DNA of 64,000 nt from Trogon surrucura (lineage: Eukaryota; Chordata; Aves; Trogoniformes; Trogonidae), in contig CM036642.1 of assembly GCA_020746105.1 (NCBI GenBank), forward strand, positions 3,937,501 through 4,001,500, in the 5' to 3' direction. Under the pieces are notes generated by a model. It ran no database searches, had not been told where the DNA came from, and was given only the letters and a program-made list of their open reading frames with translations. This document shows positions 37,001 to 51,500 of this stretch, piece after piece (within the stretch, counting starts at the first letter, position 1; the number at the start of each line of letters is the position of its first letter). The translations under genes were made by a program, and so were the position numbers.

Positions 37001-39049
37001 GGTGAGGGAACTCGGCGTGGCTGAGACCACTACCTGGAGTCTATTGAATTTTCCGTGCACGAGCCCCTCTGGAGGCTGCAATAAGGTGAAATACGCCTGG
37101 GGAGGAGGCGGTGGTACACCCCAGGGAATGCATGGAAACCCTCTCAGCCAGGAGGAGGGCGTGTGGGGCTGAGCAGCCCACCTTCACCTTGCACGCTGCT
37201 GCTTCTCTCACTGCTGGGGGAGAAACAGAGCACACCTCCGCAAGCAGCTTACTGCCAGGCTGGGCTCTTCAGGGACCCCAAGACTGAAAATGCTGAACTG
37301 CTTTTTTGCACAAGGGTGAAGAAACACCCTCCCACCAGCCACCGGGCTCTGGCACACGAAAGTGACCGGTCTCTCTCCATGAGAAAAGGCTGCTTAAAGC
37401 TTAGGCCCTTCTGACAGGCAGCACGGGGGGATGATTTGGGAGAATGGAAGTTGAGCGTGCACCCAAGTCTGCGCAGCTCCTGGCCAAACCCACCCTGGGA
37501 CTGATGCCACAAGCTTTGACAGAGGGCACAGTATCGATTTTGGGAATCTTCTCATGAAGAAAGAGTCGCCCACAAGCAAAGCAGATGGGTGGATAGAAGC
37601 CTGCGGGGGATGCGTCCCCGAGAGACACCACACACAAGCACACCCTTCGCAGGTGCTCAGACTAGTCAGGCTCACACACCCAGCCAAGACCACGAGCCTC
37701 CTGCAGCCTCTCCTTACTGCTGGCCACGGAGCACCGGGAGCTCCCCAGCTGCCCTCCCCATGGCTGCCCCAGGGAACCAGCCGGCTCGGCAGGATGCTGA
37801 CCAGGCGTGGAGGGGCTGCTGGCATCCTGGAGCCATGGAGAGGTTGCAGCACAACCGTGGAGCAGAGGCTTTGGCTGTCTCTGCCAGCCTGCTGTAGGTC
37901 TGCCTGTGAGACCACATGCAGGTGGGGCCTGTCGAGGGGCTACAAACACTGAGCACGGACCCCTGGGTCTCCCCCACACCGCAGGACCACCAAGTCCCTG
38001 AGCTTCACTGCAGCATGCCAAGAGACACGCAAAGGGAATGAGCTCGGGACGTACTGATGGATGCATCAGCCCTGTCCAGACCCGGGGACAACGCAGTGTT
38101 TTGTGCCCCACAAAACACCCAGTGCAGGTCACCAGCAGAGCACGTGACTCCCGCACCCCCGACGCCCTGTGCCTGCCACTGCCATGGAGGGGCTGTCATG
38201 ATCTGGCCTTCGCTGCTCTGCTCCCACCCCAGCGTCACTCTCAGCTCCAGCATGCCCAGGGGCACAGTCCTTCCTCTCGAGCACCGGGGCTTGAGCCGAG
38301 GGCAGAAGCTAAACTCATTCTGCTGGCGTGAGACAGATCTCAGCACAGCTCCAAGAGATCTGGCATCGATTGAGCTTGTTCCTCAGCTAATTGCAGAGGG
38401 GAGGACTGCTCAGAGAAGATGTGAGACTGAGCTGCGCCTCTGAATCGGACCTCTTGGAAGCAGTCTCCTTCAGAGTATCCGTGTTCATTCATTCCTCACT
38501 GAACCCAGCCTCCTACAACTCCCCCCTCATTCATTTCTCCCTCGTTTTCACTCTTTGTCATTAACTTTTTTCCTTCCAATCCTTGTCCCACCTCACTCTC
38601 ACACACACAGCCCTCCACCCTTGCCGCATTCCCCTGTGATTTTATCCCCTCTCACTCGTCTCATCTTTATACCAACAACTAGACCCACAGGTCAGGCACT
38701 AAATGCCCATTTTCCCGGTAACCGAGACCTCTGCACTCTACTTCTCGACCCACCTCAGGGCTGGCAGCATGAGCGGTGTGCTCACACTGTGGACATGGCT
38801 TGGCAGCCCCCTAAATAGGATTGGGGCAGCATCCATCCCCAGGTAGGAATGTGGGAAATTAATCAGGCACTGGCTGTGATAGCCGACTCCAGCGGGAGAA
38901 AAGAGGAGGGAAAGGAGGGAGGAAAGGTCACAGGAATCAGAGCAATCCCATTTCCTGCCCCAGTCCACGGTCTCATCTACGTGGTCAGCTCCAGCCCGGT
39001 CCTTCCTCAAATGCTCTTTACCTGTGTGGACAGACTCCAGGTTCACCAT
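975..39049 (-). CDS. POU2F3: POU2F3 (Oct-11/Skn-1a), POU-domain transcription factor, complete coding span of 13 exons
   Basis: Joining exons 39049-39022, 34231-34163, 23165-23131, 10241-10137, 8628-8526, 5436-5354, 5208-5026, 4655-4514, 4409-4273, 3679-3518, 2736-2670, 2125-1996 and 1014-975 gives 1284 nt, 427 aa plus TGA; all introns are GT-AG. Order of parts: Gln-rich N-terminal region (about 1-175), POU-specific domain (about 176-250), linker (251-272), POU homeodomain (273-332) with the recognition helix VWFCNRRQ, and a Ser/Pro-rich C-terminal region ending [11 protein letters not shown]. The N-terminus MVNLESVHT and that C-terminus match mammalian POU2F3 rather than POU2F1 or POU2F2, as recalled; human is 436 aa. 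The protein is nuclear and binds the octamer ATGCAAAT. In mammals it specifies tuft/chemosensory cells, with POU2AF2/POU2AF3 coactivators, and acts in keratinocytes. OAF lies upstream on the same strand, as in human. Confidence 0.97.
1996..2125 (-). CDS. POU2F3: POU2F3 coding exon 12 (residues 372-414)
   Basis: 130 nt, phase 1 in and phase 2 out; CTATACAG acceptor, GTAAGG donor. It encodes [20 protein letters not shown] and then [23 protein letters not shown], matching human VTSSCSPGNNSRPSSPGSGLH...KAAVNSASSFNSS. Ser/Pro-rich C-terminal region. Confidence 0.94.
2670..2736 (-). CDS. POU2F3: POU2F3 coding exon 11 (residues 350-371)
   Basis: 67 nt, phase 0 in and phase 1 out; TCTCTAG acceptor, GTAAGC donor. 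It encodes [20 protein letters not shown] plus GA, aligned to human [21 protein letters not shown]. Part of the Ser/Pro-rich C-terminal region. Confidence 0.94.
3518..3679 (-). CDS. POU2F3: POU2F3 coding exon 10 (residues 296-349), second half of homeodomain
   Basis: 162 nt, phase 0 at both ends. It encodes [20 protein letters not shown] and [17 protein letters not shown]: homeodomain helices 2 and 3, with the POU-class Cys in WFCN, which reads the AAAT half of the octamer. The tail ([17 protein letters not shown]) begins the C-terminal region. Confidence 0.97.
4273..4409 (-). CDS. POU2F3: POU2F3 coding exon 9 (residues 250-295), linker and first half of homeodomain
   Basis: 137 nt, phase 1 in and phase 0 out. 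A Ser-rich flexible linker ([20 protein letters not shown]) is followed by the basic start of the homeodomain, [14 protein letters not shown], which is also the nuclear localisation region, and by helix 1 (STLEKRFQD). Human has Leu where this sequence has Ser in NIRS. Confidence 0.97.
4514..4655 (-). CDS. POU2F3: POU2F3 coding exon 8 (residues 203-249), rest of POU-specific domain
   Basis: 142 nt, phase 0 in and phase 1 out. It encodes [40 protein letters not shown] and EKWLSDA. The [10 protein letters not shown] segment is the DNA-recognition helix of POU-S, which reads the ATGC half of the octamer. Virtually invariant relative to vertebrate POU2F proteins as recalled. Confidence 0.97.
5026..5208 (-). 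CDS. POU2F3: POU2F3 coding exon 7 (residues 142-202), start of POU-specific domain
   Basis: 183 nt, phase 0 at both ends. The first 34 residues ([18 protein letters not shown]...) form a variable lead-in; from [20 protein letters not shown] onward they are the POU-specific domain, with the IKLGFTQ helix. The acceptor has a long T-rich pyrimidine tract (5211-5232); the donor is GTGAGC. Confidence 0.97.
5354..5436 (-). CDS. POU2F3: POU2F3 coding exon 6 (residues 114-141), Gln-rich
   Basis: 83 nt, phase 1 in and phase 0 out; CTCCTCAG acceptor and GTAACT donor. It encodes [20 protein letters not shown] and then PGPSLASQ, matching human LQPNLLPFPQQQSGLLLPQTGPGLASQ. It is the last part of the Gln-rich activation region typical of Oct factors. 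Confidence 0.95.
5437..8525. other. POU2F3 intron 5
   Basis: 3.1-kb intron. It contains one clear CR1 LINE tail (6490-6720) and AT-rich stretches (about 5780-6330). I see no other supported feature; open frames are short and unlike known proteins. Confidence 0.65.
6490..6720 (+). repeat. CR1-family LINE 3'-end remnant
   Basis: Text matches the sauropsid CR1 3' end in order: TGCACATTTTTAACAGCGAA, GGTAATTAATCAACAGAATG, GCTTGCCTAGGGACATGGCG, GATGCTCTGTCATTC, TCTTTAAAATCATGATTGAA, then a CTCTAGCTCAAGTG box and GGATTCAGGAATC. This is the end of the reverse transcriptase ORF (the NSLP-type stretch) and the start of the 3' UTR. It is 5'-truncated, as is usual for CR1, and old. It lies antisense to POU2F3 in intron 5. 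The final octamer microsatellite of CR1 is not visible. Confidence 0.75.
8526..8628 (-). CDS. POU2F3: POU2F3 coding exon 5 (residues 80-113)
   Basis: 103 nt, phase 0 in and phase 1 out; acceptor GCCATAG, donor GTAAGA. It encodes [20 protein letters not shown] and then [14 protein letters not shown], close to the human DMASLHPLQQLVLVPGHLQS segment of the N-terminal activation region. Relative to the human protein as I recall it, about seven residues (LNASPCQ) just before DMASL have no counterpart here. Confidence 0.95.
8629..10136. other. POU2F3 intron 4
   Basis: 1.5-kb intron between exons 4 and 5. It holds a second CR1 remnant (9676-9936) followed by a 14-base A run near 9939. Nothing else is recognised. 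Confidence 0.65.
9676..9936 (-). repeat. CR1-family LINE 3' UTR remnant, minus orientation
   Basis: The plus strand shows the known antisense landmarks of sauropsid CR1 tails: GATGGCCACGCTGGGTCAGA, then AATCTAGC, CTTCCCCTTGG, CAGCCTCTGATT, AGGGATTTCCCAAGC and TTTGAATCCATGTAGGACTT. The last part corresponds to the antisense of the reverse transcriptase C-terminus. The element therefore runs on the minus strand, in sense with POU2F3. Strongly diverged and truncated. Confidence 0.7.
10137..10241 (-). CDS. POU2F3: POU2F3 coding exon 4 (residues 45-79)
   Basis: 105 nt, phase 0 at both ends, TTTTTCAG acceptor and GTAAGT donor. It encodes [11 protein letters not shown] followed by a diverged stretch with [21 protein letters not shown], the counterpart of human [11 protein letters not shown]...HLSQGPAMMSGNQMSG. 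IKTED is a sumoylation-type motif (psi-K-x-E). The exon is symmetric and could be skipped without a frameshift. Confidence 0.94.
12442..12449 (+). promoter_or_regulatory. Perfect octamer motif ATGCAAAT in intron 3
   Basis: ATGCAAAT is the consensus site of Oct/POU2F proteins. About 200 bp away is TGACTCA (12645-12651), an AP-1 site, and 35 bp upstream is a TAATTGTTCATTA homeodomain-type inverted motif (12390-12402). Motif presence is seen; function is inference. Confidence 0.35.
17790..17990 (+). repeat. Weak degenerate tandem repeat, purine-rich
   Basis: Units around GAAATCTGAATTGATCCCCA (17813) and GAAACCTGAACTACCCACAG (17918) both lead into AAGCAGGA boxes, with a less similar unit between them (GAGGAGGGCAAAACAGGACT). 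The period is roughly 50 or 100 bases. Too diverged to call firmly. Confidence 0.3.
18160..18465 (+). repeat. MIR/CORE-SINE, nearly full length
   Basis: Matches the sauropsid-type MIR in order: GTTGAGCACAAGACTATGAA (tRNA-derived head), ATATCCCAGCTCTGCCA (B-box region), CCTCATCTGTTAGACAGGGT, TAAACACTTCTCTGCCTTCG and GATGCTAAATTCATTAGCAA. This is an ancient, fixed SINE in intron 3, antisense to POU2F3. A roughly 80-base middle section is poorly matched. Confidence 0.7.
22790..22825 (+). repeat. Fragment of an old repeat with the CAGTGTAACTGAGGTC motif
   Basis: The string CAGTGTAACTGAGGTC here resembles GGTGTAACTGAGGTCAGGAA at 54360. It also resembles a common sauropsid interspersed repeat containing ACACCAGTGTAAC-TGAGATCAGAATC, as recalled. 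Too short to classify. Confidence 0.3.
23131..23165 (-). CDS. POU2F3: POU2F3 coding exon 3 (residues 33-44)
   Basis: Very short exon, 35 nt, between a TTGTAG acceptor and a GTAAGA donor. With the carried-over base it reads [12 protein letters not shown], matching human [12 protein letters not shown]. It is isolated between the two longest introns (11.0 and 12.9 kb). Phase 1 in, phase 0 out, so skipping it would break the frame. Confidence 0.95.
25008..25028 (+). repeat. G21 homopolymer with downstream purine tract
   Basis: Twenty-one consecutive G, followed 30 bases later by an AG-rich stretch (25058-25096, GGAGAGGAGGAGAGGAGGAG). The run can form a G-quadruplex and is prone to length variation and sequencing error. 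In the POU2F3 transcript it is a C run. Confidence 0.8.
25556..25757. repeat. Unclassified interspersed repeat, copy A, with long internal hairpin
   Basis: Shares blocks in the same order with copy B at 27217: CCAGAGG, GATGAAT, a TGGAGAT-ACTATT or TGGAGATACCTATT box, ATTGACT-ACAAA, CCCGGGG, and CAGACTT. Inside, an inverted repeat pairs 25617-25644 with 25674-25702 around a 29-base loop. Its inner 19 pairs are interrupted only by one extra G. I do not recognise the family; an ancient DNA transposon or MITE is plausible because of the hairpin. Confidence 0.6.
27217..27443. repeat. Unclassified interspersed repeat, copy B
   Basis: Same block order and orientation as copy A, 1.66 kb away. Includes CTTCCAGAGGGC, GATGAATCACCTTCTGGAGA, TACCTATTTTCATCATTGAC and AGCCCGGGGTGAGTAGGTCA. 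The internal hairpin is still visible but weaker. It starts with TTAGATGTCTAACTTTTAGG, a self-complementary TTAG-CTAA pattern not clear in copy A. Confidence 0.6.
28858..28893 (+). promoter_or_regulatory. Octamer motif and RFX-type X-box in intron 2
   Basis: ATGCAAAT at 28858-28865 is followed 14 bp later by ATTGCCATAGCAAC (28880-28893). The latter is one base from the RFX X-box palindrome consensus GTTGCCATGGCAAC class (GTNRCC-N-RGYAAC with A for the first G). X-box plus octamer is a known composite layout in vertebrate regulatory DNA. Activity here is inference. Confidence 0.4.
30691..30715 (+). repeat. A25 homopolymer
   Basis: Twenty-five consecutive A in intron 2; the flanking sequence is not recognisable as a retroposed gene or SINE. 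A similar A22 run lies at 28686-28707. Confidence 0.8.
34163..34231 (-). CDS. POU2F3: POU2F3 coding exon 2 (residues 10-32)
   Basis: 69 nt, entering in phase 1 after a TTTTCCAG acceptor and leaving before GTAAGG. It encodes [20 protein letters not shown] followed by VEP, corresponding to human DIKMSGDVADSTDAR...VEPG. An in-frame ATG (34223-34221) could start a protein 12 residues shorter if a promoter exists in intron 1. Confidence 0.95.
34232..39021. other. POU2F3 intron 1 (4.8 kb)
   Basis: Contains two perfect octamers at 35038 and 35085. The half nearest exon 1 (37000-39000) is GC-richer and free of recognisable repeats. The half nearest exon 2 is AT-rich. A 173-codon frame at 35885-36406 (plus) has no recognisable domain. 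No gene seen. Confidence 0.6.
35038..35092 (+). promoter_or_regulatory. Twin octamer motifs (ATTTGCAT x2) upstream of exon 2
   Basis: Perfect ATTTGCAT at 35038-35045 and 35085-35092, same orientation, 47 bp apart, about 0.8 kb upstream of POU2F3 exon 2. On the transcribed strand they read ATGCAAAT. They could form an intronic enhancer or an alternative promoter; the motifs are seen, the role is inferred. Confidence 0.4.
39022..39049 (-). CDS. POU2F3: POU2F3 coding exon 1 (residues 1-9 plus one base)
   Basis: 28 nt encode MVNLESVHT plus the first base of codon 10, then a GTAAAG donor. The start was chosen because the human protein begins MVNLESMHT; the ATG has A at -3 and G at +4, a strong Kozak context. 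The frame stays open for at least 85 codons upstream, to an ATG at 39304, so the start rests on homology and not on an upstream stop. Confidence 0.93.
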
Positions 39050-39330
39050 CCTGCTGGTGGAGGGAAATCCGCGGTGCGCCCAGCCTCCTGCCGTCAGCCC
39101 CAGGTTGCCAGGGGCTGCCAGTTTGCCCTCCCTCCTCTGCCACCCGCTGCCTCTCAAACCGGGCGTGGGTCCGCTCCCGAAGGGACCTAGAGCTCCATTG
39201 CCTGTTGCCATGCAGGGCCAGGTGAGCATGCGGCGCCACGCCACGCCTCGCCCCACCTCCGGCTCCCTCGGGTGCCCTGACACCCAGCCTGGCGCCCGGC
39301 CCATGCAAAAGCACCCATTTGCATATTAGT
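39050..39330 (-). promoter_or_regulatory. POU2F3: Presumed POU2F3 promoter and 5' UTR with inverted octamer pair
   Basis: The 280 bp upstream of the start codon are moderately CpG-rich. At 39317-39324 lies a perfect octamer ATTTGCAT. At 39303-39310 lies ATGCAAAA, a 7-of-8 octamer in the opposite orientation, separated by 6 bp. No clear TATA box. The pair lies 254-275 bp upstream of the ATG, a normal promoter distance, and suggests autoregulation by POU2F proteins. The transcription start is not determined by sequence alone. Confidence 0.45.
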
Positions 39331-42300
39331 AACTCGGGAATGGATGAGTCCCTGCAGCACTACCAGGGCGTGGGGTGGGGTGGGAAGGAGGGAGGAAGGA
39401 AGGCGGTTTGCCCGCCCTCAGCTGCACAGATGCACCCCACAGCACCTGCCTGCTGGGCTGCAGGCGGGGGGCTTTGCAGGGGCTCCGCCGTCAGCCCCAG
39501 ACCTCAGTTGTCTCCTCGTGGACAGGCTTTTGGCTCTGCCCCTTGCAACGCATGGGTAAGAGAGGTCAAGGCACCCGGCCAGGTTGGGCAGCAGCTGCCG
39601 GCACCCAGAAGGGAAGGTGCCTGAGTTGTGGGAACAGCCCCTCCCATAAGTGGCACCTTCACTTCATTCCTGGCCATTCCGATAAACCCTGGGGTCTGCT
39701 CAGAGTGAGCCATGAGAGCAGTTTGTGCGGTTGAGTCTTTGCATCCCCTAGGTCTGGGCTGAAGCTGGATGATACCGTATGAAGCAACCAGCACAAAAAG
39801 GAAAGTTAAGAGCGGAAAGGTAACCTGACTTGGCTAAAGACAACGGGCAGGGCTGGGATCAGCACATAAAGACTCCCATTTCCTGACTTGTGCTCTGAGT
39901 GGTACGTCAGTCCCCCAAGAAGAGGACACACGTGGCAGGCAGTCTCTTCTTCCTCCTCCACATTGTTTAAAGCTACAGTATTTAATTGACTTTCAGGGGA
40001 AAAAAATAAGCCCCTAACTTTTGTTTCTCTGGTAGCAAAGCTACCAGAAGCCACATCCTCAGCCTATGCTCTGTGCTGTGATGGGGACCAACAGTCACCC
40101 TGACGGACCCAGGCGCTGTGGTTGTTCCCTGTCTCTGCTGTGCACTACCTTGATGACCCTTACCACGGCCCCGGGGGAGCAGGACACCTTCGTTAAACAC
40201 CTGAGCTCCAGTGCTGCTCAAACCCCTCCTGAAAGCGTTAACATGCTCAACTGGTAGCTGCCAGGTACAAGCTATCACACATTCATCTCTCCCTGGCTAA
40301 TTCACGTTCCAGGGCTCTCGGCTTTCCCACATACTGCTCTCCCTCCCTGGAAAGACAGGTTTCTCCAAAGAGATGGGTGGGCGGGCAGGCAGGCTCTCCA
40401 GCCTCAACACCAAGCCGGTCTGATGTTATGGGGCTGGAGTGCCTGCCCTCAGCTGGCTCGGTTAGAGGGGACATCCTCAGGAGAGGGCAATATTCTGAAA
40501 GGGTGGATGTGGGAAACAAAGCTCTAACAAGGAAAAAGTGGAGGAAAGTGGAGGCAGAGATGGAGTGGGGAAGGCAGGGAGGAGGGGGAGTTTCCCGGGC
40601 CAGACTAACATTTGCAGGACAGGGCGCAAGGGAGATTTCTGCAGGCTGTGTTTAGCACAGCTCCAGGAAGCAGAAAGGTGCCATGGGCTGGTTTGCTCAG
40701 GCAGCTTGTTTTGAGCTGCTGGAGGGGCTGGACTCCTGCCACCGATCCCGAGACTGTAGTGGAGCCCCAGCCGTTCAATCCCTCATCCTCAGGGTGCTCC
40801 TGGGCAGCTGCTGGACTGTTTTTTCTAAGTGTTTTCGGCATAACCCCCACATGTGGGTTCTCCTCATCATGAAGACTGACACAACCAGATGTCTTCACTG
40901 TGTCAAACATGAATTTGCTGTTGGCTTTCAGCCAGCTTGACATGGGAGATGGGACATGGGACATGGAAAGTCTGTGGGATCACAAGTGCTCTCCTTCCCT
41001 CCCACCACAGCACCTTTTGTACACCAGTCGGGAGTTTCACTTGATATCGAGCTTTTCTCCCTGCTTCCTGGTGCTTTTCCCTTGCTCCAGAGCCGAGCAG
41101 CCTGTCCCGGTCCCCTCGGGAGGCAGGTCCTCCCCGGTGGTACCCCGGGCCGGCCGGAATCCCGGGCATCCTCCGGCCGGGGATGCTGTCCCGGCCACGG
41201 GCAGGGTCGCAGTGCCCTCTCCTGGCCCTGCAGGCGCTGTCACGTACAACCCGTCCCGCTCTGCAGCTGGTGGGATCCGATCTTTCTATTATTTTGTCGT
41301 CAGGGGAAGAGCAGGGAAAGCTCAATATTTTAGCGTTTTTCCCCCAAACAGCTGTGGGAGCAAAGCCCTTCACCTGGGTACCCTTCAGTGATGTGCTACG
41401 CAGGCAAGAGAGAATAAACCCTCCTAATTAGGTTGCCTGAAACACTACTGACAAAAACCAGGGGAAGGATCACAGCATTATCACTGCTTTCTGCTGTGAA
41501 AATAAGACGTCCAGGCAAAGGAAGATTTGCTTTAACTCTGTGCCGCGTTGATCACTCCCAGATGCCAGCAGATCCACTGCTCTTTTTTTTCCACTGCCAT
41601 CGATGAAAGATCCATCCATCCTCACCCTCCCTATATACACGTGTTCCTCCACTCCTGCCGCCAATGTTTGTTCCCCTCTCGGAGGCAGATCAGTTCTGCA
41701 GATCACACTTGATTTGTGGAGCACGGGCTTTGGACGAGCGCACGAACTGCAGAAAGATGTCACAAAACCCCCCACTGCTCTTCCCTGGCAGCAAGGATTC
41801 ACACCAGTGCTCGCAAGGTCTTCTGTCCCCGCCTGCCGCAGCTGCTTTCCCAGGGTGTTTCTGGAGCGCGTCAGAGAAGGGTTTTTTTCTTCGGAAAGGC
41901 GAACGCACCGCAGCGCAGCCCTGTCCTGGCACAGCAGGCGATGCCGCAGGGACCGAGGGGCGCAACCTCCGCGCCCGGACACCCTCCCCTCGGTGGAGCC
42001 GAGCCGTGCTCCGCCAGCACCCACTTGTGGAAGCCGGGAAACGTGCAGAGCTCCCGCAGCAGCACCCTGGCCCTGCTGCACGCAGCAGCTCAGCATGCCC
42101 TCGGAGCCGTGCTGCTGAACGCGGGTCCAGCTCGCAACAGGCTCCTCCGTCACCTCACGGAGCCAAGGTGATGGTTCGGTACTGCTGCGCACCGTGCTGC
42201 TGTCCCCAGGTGGCCCAGGAATACCTCAGCTCGGTGCCGCCGAAGCATCAGGGAAGCGTTGAGATCTGTCATCCAGCCACCCCACAGCTTCACCGCTACA

Positions 42301-43194
42301 AAATAAACTCAGTGGGATATAACCCTGTGCTCCCAGAGCGAGCTCATGCACCCTCCCAGAAGCCCCGTCCAGGAGGTGACAGTGGAAATGGGCTACGCAT
42401 GGCTCCAGCCACCCTGCAATCCTCTCCCAGTGCTCACAGCCCCCCTTGCCCCACAGTGGCATTTCGCTCCAGCAAGCAGGGACAGTGCCACAGCCAACGG
42501 CTGCACCGGGAGCCAAGGCAGCAGAGAACACTCCTGGAAATGCTCACCGCACAAGTGAAAAAGAAGCAATTTCAGCTTCCCCAGAAATCCCAGTAAGGGG
42601 GGGATAAGTTGCCTCGGAGCTCAAGCAGAGAAGGACTGAGGTTGCCAAAGTCTTTGTCCCATCTCTGCATTCACCACACTAGGGGGAATCAGCACTCCAC
42701 ATTTCTCCCTCGAGCAGCCAGAGCTCTGAGCTGACCCAAAGCTCTGCCACCCTCATCTATAGCCGCAGAGGAACAGACAAAGAATACTTTATTGACAAAC
42801 CTTGAGCCGCATCTGCGTAACATCCCCTCACGGGACCCCATCGTCACTCGGAGAGAAGAGCAGGCACCAGCCTGCCCTAACCCCAAGACCTGCCTCTGCT
42901 GCTGGTCTTTTACTTCACCAGAGCTCAGGCTCAAAGCTTCCACAGTTGCTTGAGACAAATCTCAAAGCTGTATCCCTACCGAGGGACTGGGTGGACAGAA
43001 TGCTTGAGGTGCAGGACCATATTGATAAGCCCCGTGGTCACACTGAACAGCAAGATGTTCCCCCCCCACCCATGGGTCTTCAATGTCCAGGCACAGGTTT
43101 GAAGCTTACCCATAAGGGAACAACTCTTAAACAAGAACCCCAAAAGATGCATCACACAGAGATTATGACACACAGAAAATCATTTAACCCAGAG
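39331..43194. other. Intergenic region between OAF and POU2F3
   Basis: About 3.9 kb. Two CpG-rich patches stand out, roughly 41090-41270 and 41870-42150. Long open frames on both strands around the second patch (310 codons plus at 41664-42596, 240 codons minus at 41470-42192) show no recognisable domain and are probably GC-driven. No TATA box or known gene was recognised. Confidence 0.55.
41090..41270. promoter_or_regulatory. CpG-rich patch upstream of POU2F3
   Basis: CpG-dense compared with its flanks, with self-complementary GGCCGGCCGG and CCGGCCGGGG blocks (around 41150 and 41174). It lies about 2.1 kb upstream of the POU2F3 start codon and could be a distal or alternative promoter. Confidence 0.3.
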
Positions 43195-43213
43195 ATGCTT
43201 TAAAAAAAATCAG

Positions 43214-43219
43214 TTTATT
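43214..43219 (-). promoter_or_regulatory. OAF: OAF polyadenylation signal AATAAA
   Basis: Plus strand TTTATT is AATAAA in the transcript, the first canonical signal after the stop codon. Downstream in the transcript (43150-43180) is a GT-rich element with repeated TCTGTGTG-type strings, as expected of a 3'-processing site. A second AATAAA at 42793-42788 could be a distal alternative. Confidence 0.65.
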
Positions 43220-43584
43220 TTACCTTACAAATGATAAATAATTTGGTTTTTTTCTTAAAAAAAAATCATTTCAAGTGTGTTTTACTTCATGTTGCAATAT
43301 TAAAATACCTTTCCTTTCTCCCACCCCTTAAGTGATCAATACAAAAATAACTGTAACCAATTTTTTTTTTTTTGTCAAAAAATTCCTGTACTTTAGGCAA
43401 AAAGGCACATTGTGAAGACTTTTTACCAGGAGGTACAGGGGTTCACAATGACCCCAAGAGCCTGTCTCCCCTCCCTGCTTGTTTTAACTTGAGTGGAAGA
43501 GGACACGTGAACCAGGCAGCACTCCCGCGGTGCCTTTTGTCTGACACCCTCCAGGCAATATACCAGGGCCAAGGTCAGCTTCAG

Positions 43585-43695
43585 TGTTGTCCCTGTTTTA
43601 CATACAGGTGAAACCAAGGCACAGCAAAGCAGTAGTTATCTAAGAGCTTCTTGTGAATAGCTGGCAGCATAGGACAAATAACTGGACGTAGGTGT
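43585..43695 (-). repeat. MIR/CORE-SINE fragment, minus orientation
   Basis: The plus strand reads CTGTTTTACATACAGGTGAA, ACCAAGGCACAGCAAAGCAG, then AATAGCTGGCAG. This is the reverse complement order of MIR (TTTTACAGATGAGGAAACTGAGGCACAGAG...AGCTAGTGGCAG). It lies sense-oriented within the OAF 3' UTR. Confidence 0.5.
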
Positions 43696-44557
43696 AGAAT
43701 GCTGTCTTCTTCAAAACAACAGCACGAACCCACCTGGAATCATTCTCTCCCCCCTCGCAACCAGAACGTTCGATGGCAGTCACAAGTCTCTAGATGTTCC
43801 TTTCTTAATGTGAGAGTCACAGGACCAACACAAAAAGTTGGGCCTTCACTAGTCTAAACAGGGATTAATTAGAGCCCTAATTAGCAGTCATTGCTGTGAT
43901 ACATCCCTTCATTTTTTCTTCTAGCCATAGGAAAGATATACAGCCAGTTGGACGCTAGAAAAAAGCTACGGACAGGCTTTCGCTCTAGCTAGGCTTTGTA
44001 CCTTCCTTTTTCAGGATATGTGGTCCCATAAATCATCTGCTTTCCCCTTGGGAAATGCTGTTGTGTCACCAGGAGGTGACAAAGTCAGTGAAAGGGCTTT
44101 TTCAGTGGCAGAGATGTTTGGCAACTCAGGCCATCAAGACCATTTCTCTCCCTGCCCTGACCACTCATCAGGATGCTTGAGGCCGATAACTGATCAGAGC
44201 TGCCCCCTTTCACATCTGCTAAGTCCAGAGCAGGGCAAAACACACCCCTCGTGGTGCTTCACCCCAGAAACCTGCATCTCCTACTTCTTCCAGGAAGCTG
44301 GATCTCCCAGCAGCGGGCAGGAGAGCAACAACATGCAGAGAGCTCAGCCCACGTATCACAGTATGAGGCAGCGTTAGGTGAGGAGGCAGTCACAGGGGGC
44401 CAGAAGGAAAGGCACACACACAGAGCTCTCCTGGTACAAGGCACCGCTGTGAAATGAATTCCTTCTTTAGAGCTATCAGCTCCAGGAGGCCCTTAGCATC
44501 ATCGATGGTGGCAGGGGGCAGAGGAGCTGCCCCTTGAAAAGGTCTGGCCTGGCTCTG

Positions 44558-51500
<6,943 letters not shown>

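Larger units (their letters stand above)
43195..44557 (-). other. OAF: OAF 3' UTR
   Basis: About 1.36 kb from the OAF stop to the predicted cleavage site. Contains a reverse-oriented MIR fragment (43585-43695). No other minus-strand AATAAA lies between the stop codon and 43219, so this length is the simplest reading. Confidence 0.6.
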
